Assembly: GCA_034620365.1 (NCBI GenBank)
Contig: JAQGEQ010000142.1
Coordinates: 186,001 to 250,000 of the forward strand
Direction: 5' to 3'
Source: Pegea sp. RAD2-039
Taxonomy: Eukaryota > Chordata > Thaliacea > Salpida > Salpidae
Length of the DNA: 64,000 nucleotides
Below, piece after piece: positions 22,600-32,055 of this stretch (within the stretch, counting starts at the first letter, position 1; each line of letters starts with the position of its first letter). Below the pieces are notes generated by a model. That model did no database searches. It was not told where the DNA came from and saw nothing but the letters and a program-made list of their open reading frames with translations. The position numbers and the translations under genes are program-made.

Positions 22600-23587
22600 T
22601 ATACTATTACACATTTCTTATTACCCAAATCGTCAGCTGTGCCTAGTCTGTTATTTTCTTTTATAGTTGCACTGTTTTGTTAGTTAATTTGATTGATTAT
22701 CAATTCTACTAAATACTTTTTCACTAGAGATATAACTTAATTAAATGATAATCTTTTATGATGATTGACGTTACCCTCCTGAAAGCTATTATTACTTTTT
22801 AGTTATTCCTCGTTGAAAGAGCAAATGTCATTCAAATAGTGTATTTTATTTTTAGGAAATTCGTTACAGTATTAGAGAGTTAGAGAAAATTGTTTTCTCT
22901 ACATAACTATCAGATGACTAATCGACATATGATAAAATTATTTTTATTTTAAAAGCAGATATAGTGATAACGCTTCTGACGTCATTTAACTTTAGTTGAA
23001 AGAATTTTTAATAAAAATTTTCAAAATGTTTATAGTTTCCAAAATTATCGAATTTTTGGAGATGTTTAATTTCCTAATGTTTGAATTTAAACTACTTATT
23101 TCATCTTAAGTACAAGCAACAAATTCTTATAATGGGTTTCTTTTTTAAGCAATCTAAAAATTATGATAAGTAAAGTTTTTGTATACTGCTGTTTTTTCAC
23201 ACAAAACTTGCAGTAGTTATTTTATAGATTAAATTAAAGTATAACAGTTACAAATAATTGATGCTTGTTTGCTCTTGAAGTTATTTATTTAGAAAATATT
23301 TTTTGTAAAGTTAAAAATCAAACCACACAGTTTTTTGTTACAAATTTTTAGGATATTAGGTTTTAATGCACTCATAATGTAACGTTTGATATTTGATCAG
23401 TTTGTTTTTTAATCAAAAATTAACATTTTTAATAAACATTTTAATGAAAAGGTAAAATCATTTTTAGAGGCAAAAAAAATTAGTATCATTTTAACCTACG
23501 CGCAAGTTTTTTTTACTAAAGTAGATAATGGAACAAGGTAAATATGGTGAATAATTAAATTTCTTCAATAAGTTTCTTCATTTTCAG
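22600..23587 (+). repeat. Leader block of degenerate receptor exon (copy 2 of 3)
   Basis: Matches 17190-18004 up to about 23390, with TGACGTCA at 22977-22984. It then carries about 190 bp not present before exon copy A, ending in the acceptor 'cttcattttcag'. No coding start is recognisable, so the N-terminal exon of the receptor that follows is unknown. Confidence 0.7.
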
Positions 23588-24250
23588 AAAGAAACATAGT
23601 ATGTTCTATTTGCAACATTGGAAAAAGCCGTTGGCATTATGGTTTCCGATGTTGGGAAGGCTGCAAAAGTTGTTTCTTTCGCTGGTGGAGTGAGAAGCGA
23701 ACATTCAATTGTAAAAATGGAGGAAATTGTGACGTAACAAAACTTGTGGGTAAATGCTGCCGGTACTACCGGCTAAAAAAATCTCTTAGTAATGGAATGA
23801 TCTGGAAAGGTTAGTAGAAATAAAGAATTATTGCTTATAATCATTTTTGCATTTAACTGTTATCCGGATGAATAAAGCACAACGAGGAAGAAACAAAACA
23901 ATTTCCTCATTTCATGTAAGTTACCTTTTTGTTTGTTGAAATAAAATTGATACTTTATTTATCATGTTTAGAACTCGCCAGAAACAATAAAACTCTTGCT
24001 AAAAGGTGAACTTTTTATTAAAGATGAAGATGACACTGCTAATATGTTTTTATTAGCCCGTGCTTGTGCTAACAGTGATTATGCTTCCACTGCTTGCAGT
24101 AGTGAGAAAAATTCCATAACATTAGCCCGCACTCCTGCTGAAATGGCTGCACCTGAAAGTATTGACCAAAATACTATAACATTAAACCGTACTGCTGCTG
24201 AAAGGGATGCTGTAGAAGTGTTGGTGTCTAGATTCAATTATCACACTTAG
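23588..24250 (+). CDS. Degenerate NR6A-like receptor (copy B), likely decaying
   Basis: Three plus-strand exons with GT-AG borders: 23588-23809 (DBD), 23878-23915 and 23972-24250, joined in frame. The 38-nt middle exon reads QRGRNKTISSFH, matching the GGRNKS.GPV extension typical of GCNF. The next begins SPETIKLLLKGELF, matching the hinge start of the HR4-like genes. The DBD resembles copy A, but the third Cys of finger 1 is Trp (CWEGCKSC), the last Cys of finger 2 is missing (CRYYR), and another change gives GKCC. Zinc binding is therefore probably lost in both fingers. The tail has two similar LNRTAAE-like repeats and ends VEVLVSRFNYHT, shared with receptor 1. No upstream exon with ATG was found. 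It is either a pseudogene or a non-canonical family member. Confidence 0.6.
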
Positions 24251-24610
24251 TCAAGGTTATTCCAGCTTTGACTAAACGGCTCTGAGTAACTATTTGTTAA
24301 TCTTGTGCGGAAAGTTGTAAACATTTAACTACTTTAGGTTTGTCTTACTATTAAACTTTATTTAAAACAAAAACTTGAATTCGATTGTTAATTTGATTTT
24401 ATTATCAGAGCAGTGTAGGAAAGCAACTTTTCTGTTAAAAAGTATGGTATGAGGGGTCAGGTACCAGCAAAAATAAATTTTCAATTATATTTATGTTATT
24501 TTATAAAACTATATGCGATGGACGGTACATGTAAGAATTTAAGTAAACAAGTTAACAATTCAACGAACGGACGACGTAAATTATATTCCTAAATTTAATA
24601 AAATCATGAA
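24251..24610 (+). repeat. 3' flank of receptor copy B (pairs with 21906-22255)
   Basis: Copy of the receptor 1 3' flank, as described there. The pairing ends at about 24608. Confidence 0.7.
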
Positions 24611-24727
24611 TTCACTGATGGAAGTGCTGATGAAATCGAAGGAATTAATGATATTTTGTTTATACTATCTGCACGTGTATCTGATTTGGGTATATGTTTT
24701 GGTTTACCTAGCAATTTAGACCACTGA
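24611..24727 (+). pseudogene. Orphan coding-like fragment, unknown
   Basis: Open for 38 codons to a TGA at 24725: FTDGSADEIEGINDILFIL, then SARVSDLGICFGLPSNLD. Codon usage looks protein-coding. It begins exactly where the duplicated receptor 3' flank ends, so it is probably a fragment placed at a recombination breakpoint. The DLGI.FGLP stretch faintly recalls death-fold repeats. I do not assign it. Confidence 0.3.
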
Positions 24728-26649
24728 AATACAGAAATCTAAGTTACTTAAAAGATACACATTATCAAATAAACTTTATGGATAAAAAAGTTATACATAT
24801 TAAGTTGGAATTTTTTATTGATGAGCTTTTAAACGTATGGGATTGATAATTAAGGCTCTATGAGCTTTTAAACGATATAAGTAATCGTTTTCTTATTGCA
24901 CTTCTAATATATAGTTGATATAAACTGAACTGCAAAATTTGTTTCATCTCTTTTGTATTTTGTGTTAAAACAACTAATAATTTTCCTTAATAAAATTTTT
25001 AATTATAATAGTCAAGTCCATTGACCATAAATAGTTTGTTTATTCATCTGTTTTGCTTTGTGAAATCTTTTAAATATCATTCAACTTGTAAAGTATTAGT
25101 TAAAGTATTGGTAGAAGATCAGGGTTTAAGAACAAATTAATAAAAAAAATTTATGAAGCCTTTATAAAGTGCTTAATATATTTCAAAATGCTTTTATTTT
25201 CATAAAGGTCAAAGGGAATAATTATATAACTAAAATGCTATCCGCAGTATCTTTAACTTCTCACAAGTTTGGAAAAAACTAATCAGTTTCTAAAAAACTC
25301 CTTCTTTTAAGAAGATATTGAGCTCATTTAGAGATTATAGTTCAACTCATGGTATTTGGTTATTGCAAAACTTTGAAATTCATTAAACTAGCAAAGTTAA
25401 AATATTTCAGAATCTTTAGTTCATATTTATTAACTTACATTTTGTTAAACATTATTTTAGAAAATTATACACTCACTAAAAATATATGGTGTTATGTTTG
25501 TTATATTGATGTGATTACAGGATAAGGGTAATGATGTTCAATTTTTCAGTGTACTCTATCTCCATTGTCTTTTTCTTTGAAGTTCATAATTATCTTACAA
25601 ATGTCAAACAAGTTTAAAGATTCTAGTTCGGGTCACTTTTCATTTTTGTTGAGTTATAGAATTGTAATAATCTATTTGAATAAATACAAATCAAAATGTA
25701 AACATCTACAGAATTTCTATTAGAGAGTCTATTTGTATTACGAAGTCTGCTTTGGTGGGCAAAACAAACAAAAAACTCAAATTTTTTTATGCATAGATCT
25801 AAGCTGATATCTCATTTACGTTTAAGCTGTATGAATTAATATAATTGATATAAGTCAATTATAAGTCAAAAGCTTGTTTATTTTTAGTGAGTATTATTAA
25901 CAATTAAAACAGTTGATGAAAACATAATTGATCATCAATTCTAACTATATCCAACTTTTTCAAAAATTATAAAAAATTTTGTGGAAAAGATTTTATTATT
26001 CCTCAAAGTACAAAGAAAAAGACTGATAGGAAAGAGTTCCTGATTTTTTACAGATCTTACACAAATGATTTGATAGAAAATATTTTTAAATATTTCTAAA
26101 AGAAGCTTAGATTATTGTTTGAGGATTAAACAGATTAAGATTTTACTATAATATCTCGTTCCTAAACTATTTTAACAAATGTAAATGTTTTTTAGTGTTT
26201 TAAGTTTAGGTATAAACAATAAAACTATCGAAAAATACTAACATATTGCTTACCAAATGGTAAGTAATAAGCCAAGATTGTCATGATTTGATAGATTTAC
26301 TCGTTTAAAAACTCATTATAAATCAATTTGCTGAGGAAATTATTTAATATTCTTAAATCTAAGTTTTTAACTACCATCAAGTGCTCACTATAAAGAAACG
26401 ACTTCATTGAGTAGTAAAGTGAATTTAGAGACTGGAGATTCAATTGAAAATGAAAAAGAAATCTTTAAATTTATAATTTTGAAGGTCTAGCCAAATCTGG
26501 AGGTACAGTAATTAATGTCGCACGCAGTTTCTTTGTTCTCAAATCAATAACGAGGGTCTCGCTCATCAAGCTTCCTTAATGGATAGTGAGACAAAAGTAA
26601 AATAATGACGTTATAAACTCAATCTGATGACATCATAATTGTACAATAA
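24728..26649. other. AT-rich non-coding stretch
   Basis: No gene or clear repeat partner in this window. A short run near 26485-26530 (AKSGGTVINVARS) reads a little like an SDR segment but is not in the order expected for the SDR pseudogene that follows. Confidence 0.45.
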
Positions 26650-26988
26650 TGGAAAGAGATGTTATAAGGGAATGCGATAGGTTTGTGTATCTGCACGTAA
26701 GAAGCTTGTTAGTTGATGACGTCAAGTGGTCACTTGGTCTATTTAAACAGCTTGTCTGGACACCGGGCCAGTTTTCTATTTTATTTGGTAACCAAATTTG
26801 CAGTAACTGCGTTAAATGAAGGGCTTTCTCGAGAACTGAGGGTAAAACCTCGAAAATTGGACTTACATCGTTATTACCTTAGTGTAGTAAAAACAAAGTT
26901 TGCAAAAAGGTTACGTCATAATGCGTCAAATCATATGACAAGCTTTTATTTTAGGATGAATAGTGGAAATAATAAGCAAGTTTTATGA
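26650..26988 (+). pseudogene. SDR-family dehydrogenase pseudogene (DHRS11-like)
   Basis: Short-chain dehydrogenase/reductase fragment in one frame: WKEML(stop)GNAIGLCICT(stop)EAC(stop), then SSGHLVYLNSLSGHR, FYLVTKFAVTALNEGLSREL and KTKFAKRL. This follows the DHRS11/farnesol-dehydrogenase order, with the catalytic Ser block (NS.SGH) and YxxxK (YLVTK) preserved. Stops are at 26665, 26698 and 26710, a few residues between NSLSGHR and FY are lost, and the N-terminal Rossmann glycine motif is absent. No introns are seen, so it may be a retrocopy. A TGACGTCA at 26717-26724 falls inside this reading frame. Confidence 0.7.
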
Positions 26989-27262
26989 AAGTTATGAGTT
27001 TCTTCAAGCGGAATATATCAAAGATGCTGTTTGATTTGCGCCAAAACGTACCTCAGAGGATGGAAATATAAAAGTCCGTTTATGAGGTCTTGATACGCGT
27101 AAACATCCACAGCCATCATTTCATCTGTGAAAAATTTTTAATACAATTATATTCCAAAATAAATTTTAGTTTTAAAGGTTTTTCTCTCCTGATTAACACG
27201 AGAAAATCGAAAGTTATTCGGATGCAAACCAATTTGTTCGCTTAGATGGTGGATGCAAGAAT
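26989..27262. other. Intergenic
   Basis: Short spacer. Nothing recognised. Confidence 0.4.
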
Positions 27263-27640
27263 TTATTTGAAATTAATTTCTGGTAGCTCCGAAACTCTCT
27301 CTAACCCAGAATATTTTAACCGAAAACGAGTGAAATTGAATGAGAAAAAGATTAAAAGGCTCAAAAGACAAACCTCAGAAGAAAGTTCTTTTTCTATCAT
27401 GGATTGAACCTCCAGCAAGCCATTATACCTGGGATCATATTGGAAAACTGTGTAAACAGCCGTCTTTCCTATTGTGTCATACTTTATTTGATTTCCATTA
27501 ACAACCAAAAAGTCTTCGAAAACAGTGATTCCATGCCGATGGCTGTTAAATAAAACAGTTAGATTCAATAGTAGGATACATGAAAGAGACAAACCTAGAG
27601 CTTTATAAAAAGGCCAAATTAACCCATCGATTACTTTCAT
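27263..27640 (-). CDS. Small single-pass membrane protein, unknown
   Basis: Unrecognised. The ATG at 27640 opens a frame encoding a short N-terminus with one hydrophobic segment (ALGLSLSCILLLNLTVLF, about residues 15-33), which could be a signal anchor or signal peptide. A polar region follows (HGITVFEDFLVVNGNQIKYD, then TAVYTVFQYDPRYNGLLEVQ, SMIEKELSSE). After SSE there is a donor-like GAG|GTTTGT near 27372 and later an acceptor-like ttagag near 27299. Splicing would give ELSSE|RVSELPEINFK and about 100 aa. Unspliced the frame also stays open (125 aa). Its composition is coding-like and less AT-rich than its flanks. No copy was found in the window. Confidence 0.5.
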   Translation of the reverse strand: MKVIDGLIWPFYKALGLSLSCILLLNLTVLFNSHRHGITVFEDFLVVNGNQIKYDTIGKTAVYTVFQYDPRYNGLLEVQSMIEKELSSEVCLLSLLIFFSFNFTRFRLKYSGLERVSELPEINFK

Positions 27641-27748
27641 TATAGTAAACTTTTAAATCTTTTGAAACCTTTAAATATTTGAGACATAAGAGCTTCCAGA
27701 ACGATTATGAATAGTAGAAGAGCAAACAATAGGGATAGATTTTCGACC

Positions 27749-27911
27749 TCAATTTAACTTCCATCTTTTGCCTACAAGGAAACTTTCTTCTACATCAGTT
27801 CGTATATAAGTCTCTAATGATCCAAGGAACATAAACACAAGACTGCTGATTTGCTGAAACATGACACCTGGTGGAAAATCATCCACGCATCGACCATGAC
27901 GATCCACTGCT
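27749..27911 (-). pseudogene. Terminal coding fragment in CRE-bearing repeat, unknown family
   Basis: The minus strand is open for about 54 codons: RHGRCVDDFPPGVMFQQISS, LVFMFLGSLETYIRTDVEES, FLVGKRWKLN, then stop at 27749. A second copy at 40330-40480 keeps the same protein pattern (PPDVVFEQINSLVFMFLG; TYIRSNVEESYLLGKRWK) but with a frameshift. The family is not recognised. No start or splice partner is assigned. Confidence 0.4.
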
Positions 27912-28190
27912 TATTTGCTGATTGACAGGGGCAGCTTGTTGCATCACCTCCATATTTTTATCTGGTAGTTGGTTGTACAATGTATGATGAAGACGAACAA
28001 ACTCACAGTTGCTGCGACACAACTAGATGAATTCTGTGAGAAGAAAAAGTTTTTTGAGTGTGGAGAGATAGTAGGACAGATAGAGATGTCAACATAATAA
28101 TGGCAGTAGTTGGACATGTGCACAGGTCATAAGATAGGACAACTACGAGAATACTTGGACAACTTATAAGTAATAAGCTACCTAGAAAGT
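27780..28190 (+). repeat. CRE-bearing dispersed repeat, partial copy
   Basis: Matches 40340-40480 and 40765-40930 ('cgtatataagtctctaatgatcc', 'cagcttgttgcatcacctc', 'gtagttggttgtacaatgta'), then a diverged 'agtaggac…ttggac' segment. The internal 285 bp of the 40 kb copy are missing. Its distal end abuts the CCAAT minisatellite. Confidence 0.7.
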
Positions 28191-28194
28191 AGTA

Positions 28195-29125
28195 ACCAAC
28201 CAATTAGCAACTAACTAATCAGCAACCAACTAATCACAAACTGACCAATCAGTAAGCAACCTATCAGCAAGCAACCAATAAGCAACTAACCAATCAGAAA
28301 CAACCAAATAAAAAACCATATTACCAGAAACCAACTAATCAGCAACCAACAAATTAGAAACAAACCTACCAAAAAACCAATTAATCAGTAACTAACCATA
28401 TAGCAACTAACCAATCAGCCATCATATATTCAGCAACTAACCAATCAGCAACCAACAAAGTAGCAACCAACCAATCAGAAAGGAAATAACCAAAAAAAAA
28501 AAGAAATCACCAATTAACCAATCAGTAACCAATAAATCAGCAACAAACCTTACAGAAAAAAACAAATCATAAACGAACCAATCATAAACGAAATCGCCAA
28601 AAAAAAAACCAATCAGTAGCCAATAGAAAAGTATCAAACCTAACAGAAATAAAAAAATCAGAAACGAACCAATCATAATCGAAATTGCCAGAAAAAACCA
28701 ATTAGCAACCAACAAACCAGCAACCAACTATTTTGAAACAAACCAATCAACAACCAACAAATCAGAAACTAACAAATCAGAAACGTACCAACCATAAACC
28801 AACCAATCAGCAACAATATATTAAGCAACTAACCAATCATCAACCAACAAATTAGCAACTAGAAAATCAGAAACGAAATAACCAAAAAAAAACCACTACT
28901 AATTAACCAATCAGTAGCCAATAAATCAGCAACAAACCTAAAAAAAAAAAAATCAGAGACGAACCAATAATAATAGACATTGCCAGAAAAAAACTAATCA
29001 GCAATCAACAAACCAACAACCACCAAACAGAAACAAACCAATTTGAAACCAACTAATCAGTAACTAACAAAATAGCAACCAACCAATCGGCCCATACAAA
29101 GTACCACTTAACTAATCAGCAAACA
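28195..29125 (+). repeat. Minisatellite of CCAATCA-containing units (about 0.9 kb)
   Basis: Irregular tandem array of roughly 14-15 bp units of the form 'aaccaatcagcaacc', alternating with 'aacaaatcagaaac' variants. At least 12 exact CCAATCA occurrences can be counted, most as ACCAATCAG, which is the published core consensus of the CCAAT-binding factor NF-Y. All are in the same orientation. Hydrophobic open frames on the minus strand in this array are a by-product of the repeat. Confidence 0.9.
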
Positions 29126-29285
29126 CCCAATTAATTGGTTAAAATGAAAGTAATGTCACAATGAATCAAGTGATAAAAGTTGGTGAGAATTCTAGTTGAT
29201 TAGGATTTACAGGAGTTGGAACAAGGCCTGAAAATAATTTTTAATAATGCATTCGTTAAAGCTAAACATATTGGCTCATATTTAC

Positions 29286-29604
29286 CTTTTTGAATTCATC
29301 TTCAGATTCACTTGAGCTGGAAGAGCTACTCCAGTTACTAAATGGTACTCATTATCTAAACTTGTTACAGCCTGTTGGTGGCTAAGTGTATTTGTTCTAC
29401 TAGTACCATCCGCGAATGATAGAGGTTGATGAGTTGTACCACTGGTTTGAAAAGGTTGATTAGAATGATTAGCAACATTTGAGGAAAGATTGTTCACCAT
29501 TTCATTATTAATGCTTTCATCTTCAGGTTCTGCCATATCTAGAGCTTGAAGCTCACCAAAATAAACAGCCAAAGATTTAAAATAACTTTGAACTGCTCTT
29601 AAGT
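29286..29604 (-). pseudogene. 5' exon of second C2H2 zinc-finger gene copy
   Basis: Copy of the first 90 or so codons of the 11813-13133 gene: acceptor 'attttcag' at 29605, then LRAVQSYFKSLAVYFGELQA, MAEPEDESINNEM and the Asn/Gln/Ser-rich block. After NEY..VT it diverges from copy 1 and reaches a donor-like AAAAG|GTAAAT at 29286. In a neighbouring frame the end reads a Ser-run plus ESEDEFKK. The finger-encoding part is missing to the left, where the CCAAT array lies. It is either a truncated pseudogene or one exon of a differently spliced gene. Confidence 0.6.
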
Positions 29605-30816
29605 CTGAAAATAAAATAACAAATATTTAAAGTAGTTCTTATAAAAAATCAAAGGAATTTATGCGATTTATTTTGTGGTAAAAAAAAGGATTTTAAAATA
29701 ATTTATTTTTTTTGAAAAATCTTTTAAAAACAATAATAAACTCGTAGTTTGTGCTTAGCGAATGTAAGCAAAAGAAAATGGATAAACATTTTAATTTTTG
29801 TTATTTAGAAATAAAACATATATTTGAATAATTTTCCAAAGTTGTAAATGAATTTATTTTGGTTTTAGACGTTGACACCCGAAGTGAATGTTTTCATAAT
29901 AAGTAAAAATAACAACAACAACAATCCCCAAAAGTCTAACTAAAACTTTCTTACTGAAAGAAAAACTCTAGTCAATGAAAAATACAAAAAGTCATATAAA
30001 AATTGAAAACCTAAAATTTTATTCTGATTTTGAAACTTATTTTTTAATATAAAAACTATTTTTACATATATTCAGACACAATATGCCATTACGATGGCTT
30101 ATTAATTTTTTTGGCAGAAATTAGAATTATTTGCATTTTTGCCATTTAAATTGCTTTTTGTATACACAAATCAAAGAAATAATTTATGACTATTGGAAAG
30201 TTATTTGGCCAATTATGCAAGAAATTAAACTTTTCAAACTGTCAATATCTATACTAAGTAGATTTATTTATATGGTATACTTTCTTAGGGAACAAGTAAT
30301 TAGAACAAAACTATAAAATTTATCAACTTTGCTTTGCTTATTTTTGACTAAGTGATTAACAGAATATTTTTTAAAACAAAACTATACGAATAAAGTGAGC
30401 AAACATTTTTATGAAAATTAAATAGGAAAAAAATACATATAAAGAAATACCAACGCTTTTTAGAAAATCATCCAATAAACAAACAAATTTTTTTTGAAAA
30501 AATAATTTTGACTTGAGCAAGTTACCTGATTAATAAAAAAATAACCAAAGCTAAGAAGAAAGTCTTTTCATTAAAAAGTGTCATGTTAAAAAAAATATCT
30601 GTCAAAAGTTAATAACATTTCTTAACACTGCTCAAACAGCTTTAGATCGTTAAAACAATATTTTATTATATAATTGTTGTATTTTATACATACAAGGGAG
30701 CAAATTACGAGAGAAATGAGAAAAAGAAGTATAAAACAAAAATATTGACAAAATAACGAAACAAAAGTTAAAACTATTTAAAGGATGTTAAAAAAATCTA
30801 ACAAAACTAAGTTTAC
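29605..30816. repeat. Non-coding flank, copy of 13134-14345
   Basis: Second copy of the zinc-finger gene upstream flank. It joins directly to CAF1 pseudogene sequence at about 30816, so the 2.5 kb segment 14345-16815 of copy 1 is absent. Confidence 0.7.
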
Positions 30817-31106
30817 AATTGCTTTCAACAGGAAGAAAATGTCGTATTGCCTGGTAAAATACGCAAATTTATTCTGTTAGCTAAGTTTAATTTGTATTTA
30901 TTATGGAAATAAAGTAATTAAAAATTAATTAAACAAATTGAAATATACATACCCATAGAACACTAGAAATGTTACAATCGTTATGGAAAAGCTTTACCTC
31001 AACAGCTAATCTTCGGAAATCTTCAACATACACTCCAACAGCTGGAAGCAAAGCATGATTATTTTTGCCATTTTGTTGAAGAAACTCAATGGACTTTTGG
31101 TAGCTT
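30817..31106 (-). pseudogene. CNOT7/8 (CAF1)-like pseudogene, second copy
   Basis: Copy of two of the three exons at 16553-17104. It is better preserved in places: CAA-CAA where copy 1 has CAA-TAA, and ATTTTCTTCC without the extra T, giving QYDIFFLLKA. However, a 2-bp deletion (CACA to CA) breaks the frame in HNDCNTF, and the 3' exons are cut off at 30816. Both copies are therefore dead but by different lesions, so the shared ancestor may have been intact. Confidence 0.7.
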
Positions 31107-31189
31107 AGATAATATTTGCATATGCATAAAAAAATAAGGGTTCTGATTCTAGAACATATAATTTAAAAATTATGTGAATCATTTCCTTA

Positions 31190-32055
31190 TCTCCTATATT
31201 CATCCTCAGTCGTGACTGGTCTGTCATTTCCTTTTAGAGTTTCACTGTTTTGTCATTTAATTTGATTGATCATTAATTATACTACATACATTTTCAGTAG
31301 AGATATATCTTTGTTTAATGATAGCTTTTAAGGATGATTGACGTTACCCTTTCTATAAGTTTTTACTAATTTTTAGTTACTGCTCGAATAAAGAGCAAAT
31401 GTTATTCGAAAATTGGTAATTTACTTTTAGGAATGATTTACAGTGTTGCAGAATTATCGAAAATTGTTTTGTTACATAACTATCATAGGAACCTTAACAA
31501 ACCATTTAATGGACAGATGAAAAACTAATTTTTATTTTAAAAGCAGATACAGTGATAACGCTTTTGACGTCATTTAACTTTTGTTGAAAGAACTTTTAAG
31601 AAGTATATTCAAAACGTTTATAGTTTCCAAAATTATTAAATTTTTGAAGATGTTTGATGAATTGAACCGTTTACTTTTACTTTTTGTTTTTTGAAGAGAT
31701 TTAGTTTCCGGATGTTTTAATTTAAACTACTTATTTCATCTTAAGTACAAGGAACAAATTCTTATAAAGGGTTTCTTTTTTAAGCAATCTAAAAATTATG
31801 ATAAGTAAAATTTTGTATACTGCTGTTTTTTCATACAAGAATTGCAGGATTTTTTATATTTAAAATTGAAAAATAACAGTTACAAAAATTAATGCTTCTT
31901 GTAGTTATTTATTTAAGAATATTTTTTCGTAGAGTTAAAATCAAAGTACACAGTTTTTTATTACTAAAGATTTTTAGGATATTAAGTTTTAATGCACTCA
32001 TAATGTAACGTTTACCGACCAAAAAAATCTCCTAGTAATGGAATGAACTGGAAAG
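31190..32055 (+). pseudogene. Receptor leader block with DBD exon deleted (copy C)
   Basis: Third copy of 17190-18226 (TGACGTCA at 31565-31572). After 'taatgcactcataatgtaacgttta' about 210 bp are missing, removing the acceptor and nearly the whole DBD. Only the last dozen codons (KKSPSNGMNWKG) and the GTTAGT donor remain at 32013-32055. It is a clear internal-deletion pseudogene. Confidence 0.75.

Noticed and set aside
28437-28727. 96-codon membrane-like ORF (minus)
   Set aside because: It is a translation of the CCAAT minisatellite. The Trp/Leu/Phe/Ile-rich sequence follows directly from the repeat unit.
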